Below are positions 8,070 through 15,011 of a stretch of 20,684 bases of DNA, one piece after another (the first letter of the stretch is position 1; each line of letters starts with the position of its first letter). The notes below the pieces were generated by a model that saw only the letters and a list, made by a program, of their open reading frames with translations, had not been told where the DNA came from and ran no database searches. The stretch is from JAAEUE01 sp039180225. GTDB taxonomy: Bacteria > Pseudomonadota > Alphaproteobacteria > Rhizobiales > CAJQND01. A program made the translations under genes and the position numbers. The DNA is taken from positions 1 through 20,684 of the forward strand of contig JBCDDQ010000049.1 of the NCBI GenBank assembly GCA_039180225.1, in the 5' to 3' direction.

Positions 8070-9080
8070 TCAAGCGTGTTCAGGCGTTCCCTCGGGGAAG
8101 AACTTCTTCCGCTCCGTTTGCAAGCGGCTCATGATGGAGATCACCGATGGCGCGCCGTTGCCGGACAGGAGAATGCCGCCACAGCGGTCATCGTGGGCCC
8201 GGTAGTCGGCGTCTTCACGCAGGATCTCATTGAGCGCCGGCAATTTCCAGAACGGAACCCGCGCCCACAGGTGGTGCGCCAGATGATAATTCTCCCCATG
8301 CAAACCGGTGAGCATGCGCTCAAACCAATGGCTGTTGCGGTTGCGGGACATGTGAATATCGAGCTTGGTGTCCATCATCGGCGCGTGCTCGGAAAGCTCG
8401 ATGTACCAGCCCAGCACCTGGAATGCGGTGAGGAACGGAACCACCCAGTAAAGAACGAACTCCCAGAAGAGCCCCATCTGGATGATTGCGGTGAGCAATA
8501 CAGCCCAGAAGATCAGCAAGCGGATGCCTTCGCGCGCGCCCTCTTCGCTGCTGATGGCCAGCAGCCGGTCGCGCACCAGATAGCCCAGGTATTTCGGCAC
8601 GTTCATAAGGAACAGCGGCTTCACTAGGATGTTCCAGGTGTAACGGCTCTGGGAGCATCGGTCGTAAACCCCCATGTCGATCATATACCGGTAGTCTGCG
8701 TCATTCTCTTCGCTGCCAAACTGGCCATGATGGCTCTGCACATGGGATTGTTTGTAAGCGTCGAACAGCATGCCGATTAGATAACCGCTCATGTATGAGC
8801 CGAGCAGATTGTTCAGCCGGAGATCCTTCGCCAAGGTTCCGTGGGACGCCTCATGGGTCATGGTGGCCAGTGCGCGTTGGCGCGAACCGATCACAAGGAC
8901 CGCGAACGGATAGGCAATCCAGCCAAACACGATGCAGGCGTAAATTGCTGCCGCAATGACGAGATAGTCTGACAGCAGTGCCAAAGGCCCGTGATAGTTG
9001 TCTAAGCCGTAAAGCGCCCGAACCCGTTTAACGATTGCAGGATCAAATTTATGACGCCGCAATCTTTTCCCCTGTTGCAT
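8070..9080 (-). CDS. Membrane fatty acid desaturase-family protein
   Basis: A di-iron membrane oxygenase/desaturase of 336 residues. Three histidine boxes are intact: HEASH at 76-80, HVQSHH at 113-118, and NYHLAHH near the C-terminus, with a further SEHAPMMD stretch between. Hydrophobic segments around residues 35-65, 90-106 and 180-215 fit the usual membrane anchors. Such enzymes use O2 and electrons from a ferredoxin or cytochrome b5-like partner, none of which is encoded nearby. The ATG at 9080 has AGGATGG about 10 bases upstream. The gene is followed after 50 bases by an aminotransferase, an unusual partner for an ordinary lipid desaturase, so the substrate might be an amino-acid derivative rather than an acyl chain. 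A plain acyl-lipid desaturase remains the default reading. Confidence 0.88.
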   Translation of the reverse strand: MQQGKRLRRHKFDPAIVKRVRALYGLDNYHGPLALLSDYLVIAAAIYACIVFGWIAYPFAVLVIGSRQRALATMTHEASHGTLAKDLRLNNLLGSYMSGYLIGMLFDAYKQSHVQSHHGQFGSEENDADYRYMIDMGVYDRCSQSRYTWNILVKPLFLMNVPKYLGYLVRDRLLAISSEEGAREGIRLLIFWAVLLTAIIQMGLFWEFVLYWVVPFLTAFQVLGWYIELSEHAPMMDTKLDIHMSRNRNSHWFERMLTGLHGENYHLAHHLWARVPFWKLPALNEILREDADYRAHDDRCGGILLSGNGAPSVISIMSRLQTERKKFFPEGTPEHA

Positions 9081-9594
9081 TCTCTTACACCCATCCTGTC
9101 GACCCCGAACCTGTTAAGTATACAGTAACTTTTGGAAGTTCAACGCGATGAGGTGGCTCTAAGCCGCCAAACTCCTAGGGTTTTCGGCATATTGAGCCGG
9201 TGACGCCAAACTTTGTTTACAGGGGTTGTAAAGCGTTTCTTGCCATCAATGGGGCCGATCTTTCACAAACGACATTAACTGTGCAAAGAGAAGCTTTTTC
9301 GCAATATTGGCTTTACGGGACGCCGTCGGCGCGGAATCAAATCTTGATGACTCTACGTCAGCGAGTTTCCCGCATCGTGGAACAGAAATGTGACGGTTCA
9401 TTAAGAAAAAACACACCTTCGACCCCGCTTCTGGTGTTTTCAGAGCCGTTCAGCACATGGTGAAGGACCCAAACCGCACTTCGGCAGGCCGTCGCGCAAT
9501 TGTGATCCCACAGCCTGCGTTGAGGGGACTTTTGTGAGCAAAATCCGTCTCAGAAACTGACTCGAATCGACTGATTTGTGGTTTCTGTCAGTCT
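9081..9594. other. 514-base intergenic region without a supported gene
   Basis: This stretch separates the divergent desaturase and amine oxidase genes and is visibly richer in A and T than the flanking genes. An 87-codon open frame (9200-9463, +) has no recognisable family, no ribosome site I can see, and a composition like non-coding DNA, so I do not call it. A short hairpin, GGTGGCT/AGCCGCC with one G-U pair, lies at 9152-9168. The region should hold both promoters. The last 45 bases contain strong inverted repeats described separately. Confidence 0.6.
9551..9593 (+). promoter_or_regulatory. Base-paired leader touching the amine oxidase start codon
   Basis: CAGAAAC (9551-9557) pairs with GTTTCTG (9581-9587), and GACTGA (9569-9574) pairs with TCAGTC (9588-9593), which ends one base before the ATG. 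The two helices interlock like an H-type pseudoknot. A third option, ACTGAC (9556-9561) with GTCAGT (9587-9592), competes with both. No Shine-Dalgarno is visible before this start. The element could control translation, or the repeats could be a protein-binding site on DNA. Confidence 0.4.
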
Positions 9595-11610
9595 ATGAAA
9601 AAGCTGCTCCCCCTCCTCCTCTCCGGCATGCTGATCGGCCTGTTGGCGAGCACCGTTTACGCCCAGGATTCCGGCCCGTTTCATCCTATGGATGGTCTGA
9701 CGCCCGAAGAAATCCAACTGGGTGTTTCGCTGCTGCGGAACCAGCAGCTCGTGACCGACAACACCCAGTTTTCCGACATTAAACTGCGAGAGTTGCCTAA
9801 GGCGGATGTGCTGCGCTGGAAACGGGGCACACCCTTCGGTCGTCAGGGCATCTTCATCTACCGGCAGGGCGGGAAAACCTATGAGGCCATTGCCGACCTG
9901 AACGCGCAGACGGTGTTGTCGAACCGCGAGATTCCCGGTGCACAGCCCGCTGTGCATCAGGGGGAATGGAATAAGGCTCGCGAAGCTGTTCTGAATAGCC
10001 CGATCTGGCAGAAAGAGATCGCAGCGCTCGGGTTCACGGACCCCAAATCCATCAACTGCACCCCCCTCGGGTCGGGCGGGTTTCCCGATCGCCGCTATGG
10101 CAACCGCCGGGTGCTGAAGGTGGTGTGCTTTGATGTGGTCAATCGGCTCGACTACCTTCAGGCGCGGCCCATTGACCATCTCGTTACGGCGGTGGATGCG
10201 GACACCTTGGAGCTCCTTGAGTTCATCAAGGCCAAAGCGCCAACTGTTCCCAAGCAGATCAAAGGGTACAATCACACCCTGGCAGACCGTCGCCCGCAAA
10301 TGCGCCCCGTGGTCAACATCGCGCCTGGGGGTGCCAACTTCGTCCTGCGTGGCGGCATCGAACTTGACTGGCAGAACTGGTCGCTTCACATCCGCACCGA
10401 TCGGCGCAGCGGCTTGATCCTGTCGCTGGTGCGCTTCAACGATAACGGCAACAAGCGGATGGTGGCATATCAGATGGCCCTGTCTGAGATGTTTGTGCCC
10501 TACATGGACCCCGCGGATACCTGGGCGTTCAAGAGTTTCCTGGATGCGGGCGAATATGGTCTGGGCTATCTCATCTCCACCTTGGCGCCGGGGCGCGACT
10601 GTCCCCATAATGCCGTGTTTATTGATGCCCTCATCCCCTCCGACCAGGGCGGCGTGTTCCGCGCGGACAAGGCGGTCTGTGTGTTTGAACGCAACACGGG
10701 CGACCCGGCCTGGCGGCATTATCAGGCCGGTGCGGGACGCAACTATTCTGCTCCCCAGGTTGAACTGGTGGTGCGCATGGCACCCACTATCGGGAACTAT
10801 GATTATCTGGTCGATTATGTGTTCCAGCTGCGGGGCACGATAAAAGTTCGCGTGGGCGCAAGCGGCCTGGACGCACTCAAGATGGTTTCCTCAGCCCGGG
10901 CCGACAGCCCGAGCGCGCGCGAGGACCTGCGCTACGGCAATCTGGTGGCGCCTTACACCGTGGCTCCCTACCACGACCACTACTTCTCATTCCGCCTGGA
11001 CCTGGACATTGACGGCCAGAAGAACCTGCTGCTGCTTGATACGGTGCAGCCCCAAACCCTGCCGGCGGAGAGCCGCAGGCGCTCGTTATGGACTTTGCGC
11101 ACATCGCAGATTGTCAAGGAAGGTGCGGTGAGCCACGGCGGAGGGAACAAGCGGGTGCATTGGCGCCTGATCAATCCAAACAAGCGGACCGCACTCGGCC
11201 ACTTCCCGGGCTACTATCTGGTGCCCGGCCACGTGGTGACCTCGCTCCTCACAGCAGATGATCCACCTCAGCAAAGGGCGCTGTTTTCGTCCAACCCGCT
11301 TTGGGTGACGCGGCGCAAGCCAGGGGAGTACTGGGCAGCCGGCGATTTCCCCAACCAGAGTCAGGGCGGTGAAGGGTTGCCAAAGTATGTGGCCGATGGG
11401 GAATCGGTGACCAATCAGGACTTGGTTCTGTGGTACAATATGGGTTTCCACCACATAACCCTGCCGGAGGATTTTCCGGTCTTGCCAACGATGTGGCATG
11501 AGTTCATGTTGCGCCCTGCCAATTTCTTCACAAGAAACCCGGCTCACGACCTGGCGCCTTCCTTCCTGGTGCGCAAGAGGGGTCAGCCAAAGAAAACGCA
11601 AAACCAATAG
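9595..11610 (+). CDS. Copper-containing primary amine oxidase (periplasmic)
   Basis: A quinoprotein of 671 residues that oxidises primary amines such as tyramine or phenethylamine to aldehydes, releasing ammonia and hydrogen peroxide. All key residues are present. Tyr402 in TIGNYDY is the precursor of the TPQ cofactor. His460 and His462 (YHDHY) plus His635 (MWHEF) are copper ligands. Asp317 in FLDAGEYGLG matches the catalytic base. The N-terminus is a signal peptide (MKKLLPLLLSGMLIGLLAS...AQD), so it acts in the periplasm. The length suits bacterial family members that lack the extra N-terminal D1 domain of the E. coli enzyme. The ATG at 9595 is fixed by the signal peptide, yet has no ribosome site. 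A glutathione S-transferase follows after 45 bases. Confidence 0.93.
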   Translation: MKKLLPLLLSGMLIGLLASTVYAQDSGPFHPMDGLTPEEIQLGVSLLRNQQLVTDNTQFSDIKLRELPKADVLRWKRGTPFGRQGIFIYRQGGKTYEAIADLNAQTVLSNREIPGAQPAVHQGEWNKAREAVLNSPIWQKEIAALGFTDPKSINCTPLGSGGFPDRRYGNRRVLKVVCFDVVNRLDYLQARPIDHLVTAVDADTLELLEFIKAKAPTVPKQIKGYNHTLADRRPQMRPVVNIAPGGANFVLRGGIELDWQNWSLHIRTDRRSGLILSLVRFNDNGNKRMVAYQMALSEMFVPYMDPADTWAFKSFLDAGEYGLGYLISTLAPGRDCPHNAVFIDALIPSDQGGVFRADKAVCVFERNTGDPAWRHYQAGAGRNYSAPQVELVVRMAPTIGNYDYLVDYVFQLRGTIKVRVGASGLDALKMVSSARADSPSAREDLRYGNLVAPYTVAPYHDHYFSFRLDLDIDGQKNLLLLDTVQPQTLPAESRRRSLWTLRTSQIVKEGAVSHGGGNKRVHWRLINPNKRTALGHFPGYYLVPGHVVTSLLTADDPPQQRALFSSNPLWVTRRKPGEYWAAGDFPNQSQGGEGLPKYVADGESVTNQDLVLWYNMGFHHITLPEDFPVLPTMWHEFMLRPANFFTRNPAHDLAPSFLVRKRGQPKKTQNQ

Positions 11611-11655
11611 GGCCCGCCCGGCACAATATGGCGCGCCCGACCACGGAGGTTCGCC

Positions 11656-12255
11656 ATGTTGCTGCATCACAATCCCGCCTCACCTTTCGTCCGGATGGTC
11701 CGGGTGGTGGCCCGCGAAACCGGCCAGACCGACGATATTCAAGAAGATGTGGCGATGATCCTGCCGATTGAGCGCCATGACGCCACGTCGTCTGCCAACC
11801 CTTTGGGCCGCATTCCCGCTTTGGTGACGGATGACGGTCAGGGGGTGTTCGATTCCCGCGTGATCTGCGCTTACCTGGCGCACCGGGCCGGCAACACGGA
11901 GATCCATCCCTCAACGGATTTCCGGGTCATGACCCTGTTTGCTTTGGCCCAAGGCTTGTGCGACAGCGCCGTGAACCTGCGCTATGAGACTGGCTTGAGG
12001 CCCGAGGCGTTGCAGTGGGACCAATGGATCAACCGCCAGACAGAGCGGATCGAGGCGACCCTGGATGACCTCAACAGCAACTGGCAGGACGAGCTGGCGT
12101 CGGTGCATGTGGGCTCGATCGGTGTGGCTGTGGCGCTGGGTTATCTGGATTTCCGGTATCCGGATCTGGGCTGGCGCGGCGGGCGCGAGGCGCTCACTGC
12201 GTTTTACGACAGCTTCAGTCAGCGCCCGTCCATGCAGGATACGGTTCCAGGCTAG
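11656..12255 (+). CDS. Glutathione S-transferase-like protein
   Basis: A 199-residue cytosolic GST-fold protein. The thioredoxin-like N-terminal domain begins LLHHNPASPFVRMVRV, with Ser9 in the usual catalytic-loop position. The cis-proline motif RIPAL has Pro54. FDSRVICAYL at 65-74 matches the Asp/Ser pair that holds the glutamyl end of glutathione. The rest is the all-helical C-terminal domain, ending in the common PSMQDTVP. The start has GGAGG 5-6 bases upstream. It lies directly behind the amine oxidase on the same strand and may share its transcript; detoxifying aldehydes or peroxide made by the oxidase would make sense but is only inference. A GC-rich stem-loop follows the stop. Confidence 0.9.
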   Translation: MLLHHNPASPFVRMVRVVARETGQTDDIQEDVAMILPIERHDATSSANPLGRIPALVTDDGQGVFDSRVICAYLAHRAGNTEIHPSTDFRVMTLFALAQGLCDSAVNLRYETGLRPEALQWDQWINRQTERIEATLDDLNSNWQDELASVHVGSIGVAVALGYLDFRYPDLGWRGGREALTAFYDSFSQRPSMQDTVPG

Positions 12256-12264
12256 CACCCTGAA

Positions 12265-12296
12265 CCCCGCGCCCCTGCGCAAGCAGGGCCGCGGGG
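12265..12296 (+). terminator. Strong GC-rich stem-loop after the GST gene
   Basis: CCCTGC (12273-12278), loop GCAA, GCAGGG (12283-12288) sits inside an outer stem of CCCCGC (12265-12270) and GCGGGG (12291-12296), with one mismatch between the stems. It starts 10 bases after the GST stop. There is no T-run, so it may be a terminator without a tail or a 3'-end protector. Confidence 0.5.
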
Positions 12297-12334
12297 GATG
12301 AACTCAACCATCAAGGCCAAATAGCGCGAATTAC

Positions 12335-12352
12335 AGCTTATTTTCATAAGCT
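12335..12352. repeat. Perfect 7-bp AT-rich inverted repeat
   Basis: AGCTTAT (12335-12341), loop TTTC, ATAAGCT (12346-12352). CGCG occurs on both sides of it. It lies in the gap between the converging GST and HAD genes. It could be a protein site or a secondary transcript end. Confidence 0.45.
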
Positions 12353-12381
12353 TACGCGAAATTGGGTTCGTTCGGACAAAA

Positions 12382-12416
12382 GCCACTACTTTCAAAAAAA
12401 TCATCTAATTAGTGGC
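12382..12416 (-). repeat. Inverted repeat downstream of the HAD gene
   Basis: GCCACTA (12382-12388) pairs exactly with TAGTGGC (12410-12416) around a 21-base loop. Read on the minus strand, the loop holds a run of seven T's. It starts 28 bases beyond the HAD gene stop and may mark the end of that transcript, although a T-run inside the loop is not the classic arrangement. Confidence 0.4.
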
Positions 12417-12443
12417 AATTTGGCGGCATTTGTGCCCCAGCCG

Positions 12444-13352
12444 TCAGATATGCGGCACAATGAAGTCCGGATAGATCCCGCTCTCAGCCATGGCAGCAGG
12501 TATGTCCACGCCCTGCAGCACGCCATGGTCTGAGACGAGCACCGTGCCGAACCCAGCTGCAGAGCCCCCCAGAATATCCGTGTGGAGCGTGTCGCCCACC
12601 ATGGCGATCCGCTCGCGCACAAAGCGCCCGGCCAAGCGTTCCATGACAGCATCAAAGGCGTTGGCGAAGGGCTTGCCGAAAAACTCCGGGACAACGCCGA
12701 TTTCATCGGCCAGCTGATGTGCACAAGCACCTGGCTCCAGAGAAAAGCCTTCCTCGCGGGGTGCCACAAGATCCGGGTTTCCCACCAGCAGCGGGACAGG
12801 ACGGGCCGTGAGAGCGATTGCCAATTCGCCAATCAGGGCGTCTGTGAGGGTCGACGCGCTGAGGAGGATGATGCCCCCTGCCCCCTCCGGCGGCGCGGCG
12901 TGGCACGCGGGCACCCCAAGCTCGCCAATCTCGGAGCTTACAGGCGCCACGACCCACCACGCCCCCTCAATGGACCGGGCTTTCAGATGGGATGCCAGTA
13001 CGCCCCGGCTGCTAATGATTTCCCGCGCCGTGAAGTCAAAGCCGAGCCGGGCATACTTGGCCGGCAGGCTGGCCAGCGGATCACGGGCCGCGTTGGTGAG
13101 CACGAGCACCTCTTTGCCCTGTGCCCTGAGGCTGGCGACGCGCCCGGCAGCGCCTGCGATGGGCGCGCCGCCCACATTCAGCACGCCGAAACTGTCAAAC
13201 ACGAAGACATCGTAATGCTCGGCCAGTTCGCCCAGATCTCCTCGCTGCTCGGCCTTCCCGGAGCGGCCTGCCCGGGGCAGCCGGGCGCGCACCTGCTGAT
13301 AGCGCTGAAAAGCCCAATAGGCATTCACATAGGTGCGAGGCGAAGGAGACAA
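12444..13352 (-). CDS. HAD-superfamily subfamily IIA (NagD-like) phosphatase
   Basis: A 302-residue haloacid dehalogenase-fold hydrolase of the NagD-like IIA class. Motif I is DSFGV with nucleophile Asp53. Motif II is VLTNAA, motif III is GKP with Lys227, and motif IV is GDTLHTD with Asp254 and Asp259. The usual second Asp of motif I (DxD) is Phe55; related uncharacterised IIA proteins carry an aromatic residue there too (DxWGV), which may reduce or change phosphatase activity. The start is uncertain. No ATG lies in the N-terminal half; the longest frame begins at TTG 13352, and in-frame GTGs occur 8 and 20 codons later, none with a good ribosome site. It lies behind a small winged-helix-like gene on the same strand. 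The substrate is unknown. Confidence 0.82.
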   Translation of the reverse strand: MSPSPRTYVNAYWAFQRYQQVRARLPRAGRSGKAEQRGDLGELAEHYDVFVFDSFGVLNVGGAPIAGAAGRVASLRAQGKEVLVLTNAARDPLASLPAKYARLGFDFTAREIISSRGVLASHLKARSIEGAWWVVAPVSSEIGELGVPACHAAPPEGAGGIILLSASTLTDALIGELAIALTARPVPLLVGNPDLVAPREEGFSLEPGACAHQLADEIGVVPEFFGKPFANAFDAVMERLAGRFVRERIAMVGDTLHTDILGGSAAGFGTVLVSDHGVLQGVDIPAAMAESGIYPDFIVPHI

Positions 13353-13386
13353 GTGGGCGGCCAGACATAGTGGTCAGTTGGAGAGG

Positions 13387-13428
13387 CTTGATCTCTCGGG
13401 CATATCGGCGATGGGTCGCAAGATCAAG
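13387..13428. repeat. Inverted repeat between the winged-helix-like and HAD genes
   Basis: CTTGATCT (13387-13394) is the exact reverse complement of AGATCAAG (13421-13428), with 26 bases between. It falls in the 91-base gap between two genes of the same strand. It could be an attenuator-like stem or an operator for the HAD gene. Confidence 0.4.
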
Positions 13429-13443
13429 AGCCCAGGGCCACAA

Positions 13444-13854
13444 TCAAGTCTCGCTTTGAAGGCCAAACTCAAAATTGGCCTGAAGCAATGCAAGAATTGC
13501 AGCGGCGTGCCGGTCTTCGGCCCCATCCGCTTGGGGACTGGCCTCCAACGCCACGCGGAAGGCAAGCTTGCGACTTGCCTGATCCAGAACCTCTTTGCCG
13601 GCTATGGTGAGTGCCGCCTGTTCAGGCTCTCCTTCGATCAGACCCAGCGAGACAATCCAGCGCCACATGCTGTCGCTGCCCGGCTCAAGCTTTCGGTGGA
13701 GTACACCCACATCCGCTTCAGAGGGATAGCAGGCGTGTAGCTCGGCAATAATCTGGAGAATGTGCAAACTCTGCTGGTTCACACTGTGATGGTGTTCGTC
13801 GGAGACATAAGAGCTTTGGAGCCCGCTCCATCTCGCACCCGGTTTGTCGTCCAT
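13444..13854 (-). CDS. Small hypothetical protein, possible winged-helix fold
   Basis: A protein of 136 residues with no family I can name. Residues 28-90 have the spacing of a winged helix-turn-helix: a helix HILQIIAELH, a second helix near VGVLHRKL, then WRWIVSLGLIE and a wing-like stretch ending in LTIAGKEVL, similar to MarR/PadR-type domains. The last 45 residues look helical (RKLAFRVALEA, AAAILALLQANFEF). An HHH run is at 21-23. The ATG at 13854 directly follows an in-frame GTG at 13857 and has GGGGA 5 bases upstream. It is divergent from a LuxR-type regulator, and the gap between them holds a perfect inverted repeat. DNA binding is inferred from pattern only; it might instead be a partner of the regulator. 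Confidence 0.65.
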   Translation of the reverse strand: MDDKPGARWSGLQSSYVSDEHHHSVNQQSLHILQIIAELHACYPSEADVGVLHRKLEPGSDSMWRWIVSLGLIEGEPEQAALTIAGKEVLDQASRKLAFRVALEASPQADGAEDRHAAAILALLQANFEFGLQSET

Positions 13855-13924
13855 CACGTCCCCACAAGCCTGGGATTCCTATAACGGCCCACGGCCACTC
13901 CCGCTCCCCCGGGGGTGTTTGAAG

Positions 13925-13947
13925 ACGTACTTTGAAGCGTTGTACGT
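13925..13947. promoter_or_regulatory. Perfect inverted repeat ACGTAC-N11-GTACGT, candidate operator
   Basis: The two 6-base arms are exact reverse complements and lie about two DNA turns apart end to end, as expected for a dimeric regulator. The repeat covers the predicted -35 box of the LuxR-type gene. It sits in the gap between two divergent genes that both look like regulators, so control of one or both is plausible. Confidence 0.5.
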
Positions 13948-13961
13948 TCACAGTGTATATT
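13932..13961 (+). promoter_or_regulatory. Predicted sigma-70-type promoter for the LuxR-type gene
   Basis: TTGAAG (13932-13937) and TATATT (13956-13961) are separated by 18 bases. The start of transcription would be near 13968, giving a leader of about 140 bases. That leader contains competing short stems (TGAAGC 14051-14056 with GCTTCA 14073-14078; CTCAAA 14056-14061 with TTTGAG 14080-14085) just before the ribosome site. Confidence 0.4.
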
Positions 13962-14107
13962 TACATGTAGCAGTTGCAGGATCGACGGTTTTAAGCCAAA
14001 CTTCCTTCATTGGCGAACGGTTGCACCAGGCTGTACGAACAGCTGGAAAATGAAGCTCAAATTTTTCGTCCCGCTTCACTTTGAGGGGATGAGGAGGGTC
14101 GTTTCCC

Positions 14108-15007
14108 ATGGGTGCTGAACGCGCTGCAATCCGGGTGAGAAGATCGGCCGAGGTCAAGCGTACGCTCAGTGCGCAGTTCCTGTTGCGCGAGCTGCTTGAA
14201 GCTGCCGTGAGGTGCAGCGATGCGGACTTCATTAAGTTCCAGCAGAACACGCTCAGGGAATTGCTCCCGGGGTTTGATCCCCAGGTCTTAAGCGTGAGTG
14301 TTCAGGAGATTTCCCCGGACGGAACGCTTATGGGCGCAGAGTCGTTCCGTTCGGTCAACATCGACCCAAGCGCCATTCTCCTCTACCGGGAGGTACAGGA
14401 CACCGATGACGTGTTTCCCCACAGCTGGTCCAACCCGGGCACCGCAGTGTTCAACACAGATTTCAGGTCCATGGAACAGTGGAAGGACACGCGCCTTTAT
14501 CAGGAGTTCAAATCACCGCTGGGGCTCTATCAGGCTGTGCTGCTCACCTACCGCCTGCCGTTTGCCACGCAGAAGTTCATGAAATTCGTCTATGACAGCG
14601 GCGCCGGCCGGCAGTTCTGTGACCGTATCACCAAGGATGAAATCGAGTTCGTGACAACGCCCTTCATGTATGCCTGGCTGTTCAAGCGAGGATACATGGA
14701 CAAAGCAGCGTTTCGGCAGGTTCTTCAGCTGCTGACGGGACTTTCGCCGGTGCAGCTGTTTTTGCTGCGTGAGCTGGTCAACATCCCCGTCTATCAGAAC
14801 TCCAGCGTCGCCCAGAAGTTCAGGATCTCCGGGCGGGTGGTGAACAATTATTATGCCAACATCTATAGCCAGATCGCCCATCTGCTGCCGGAGCGCCCGT
14901 CAAGACAGTCGCGTGCCGCGCCCCTGGTGGACCTGGTGCGCCATTATTCTTTCTTGAGCCTGACAGGTGCGCCTTTGATCACCCAAACGGCGGCGATGGA
15001 CAGCTAA
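14108..15007 (+). CDS. Divergent LuxR-type transcription regulator with unrecognised N-terminal domain
   Basis: A 299-residue protein. Residues 209-262 align by eye with a LuxR/GerE helix-turn-helix: LSPVQLFLLRELV, then SSVAQKFRISGRVVNNYYANIYSQI, which keeps the order of turn, recognition helix and NIY segment. The canonical opening LTxREREVL is changed to LTGLSPVQLFLL. The N-terminal 200 residues, with an acidic DTDDVFPHSW stretch and aromatic-rich helices (FMKFVYD, FMYAWLFKRGY), match no receiver, autoinducer or PAS domain that I recognise, so a sensor role is inferred. AGGAGGG lies 9 bases before the ATG. The gene is divergent from a possible winged-helix gene, with a candidate operator over its promoter, and ends 4 bases from the converging DUF1326 gene. 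The HTH reading is good but not certain. Confidence 0.7.
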   Translation: MGAERAAIRVRRSAEVKRTLSAQFLLRELLEAAVRCSDADFIKFQQNTLRELLPGFDPQVLSVSVQEISPDGTLMGAESFRSVNIDPSAILLYREVQDTDDVFPHSWSNPGTAVFNTDFRSMEQWKDTRLYQEFKSPLGLYQAVLLTYRLPFATQKFMKFVYDSGAGRQFCDRITKDEIEFVTTPFMYAWLFKRGYMDKAAFRQVLQLLTGLSPVQLFLLRELVNIPVYQNSSVAQKFRISGRVVNNYYANIYSQIAHLLPERPSRQSRAAPLVDLVRHYSFLSLTGAPLITQTAAMDS

Positions 15008-15011
15008 GTCT

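Noticed and set aside
9200..9463. An 87-codon open frame in the desaturase/amine oxidase gap
   Set aside because: There is no ribosome site, no recognisable family and base composition like non-coding DNA; a real small gene cannot be fully excluded.
12582..13370. A 262-codon plus-strand frame opposite the HAD gene
   Set aside because: No motif is visible; the HAD motifs I-IV are ordered correctly on the minus strand.
13195..13443. An ATG-started minus-strand frame overlapping the HAD N-terminus as its true start by frameshift
   Set aside because: The frame has no HAD motif and the HAD frame is intact through all motifs, so no frameshift is needed.
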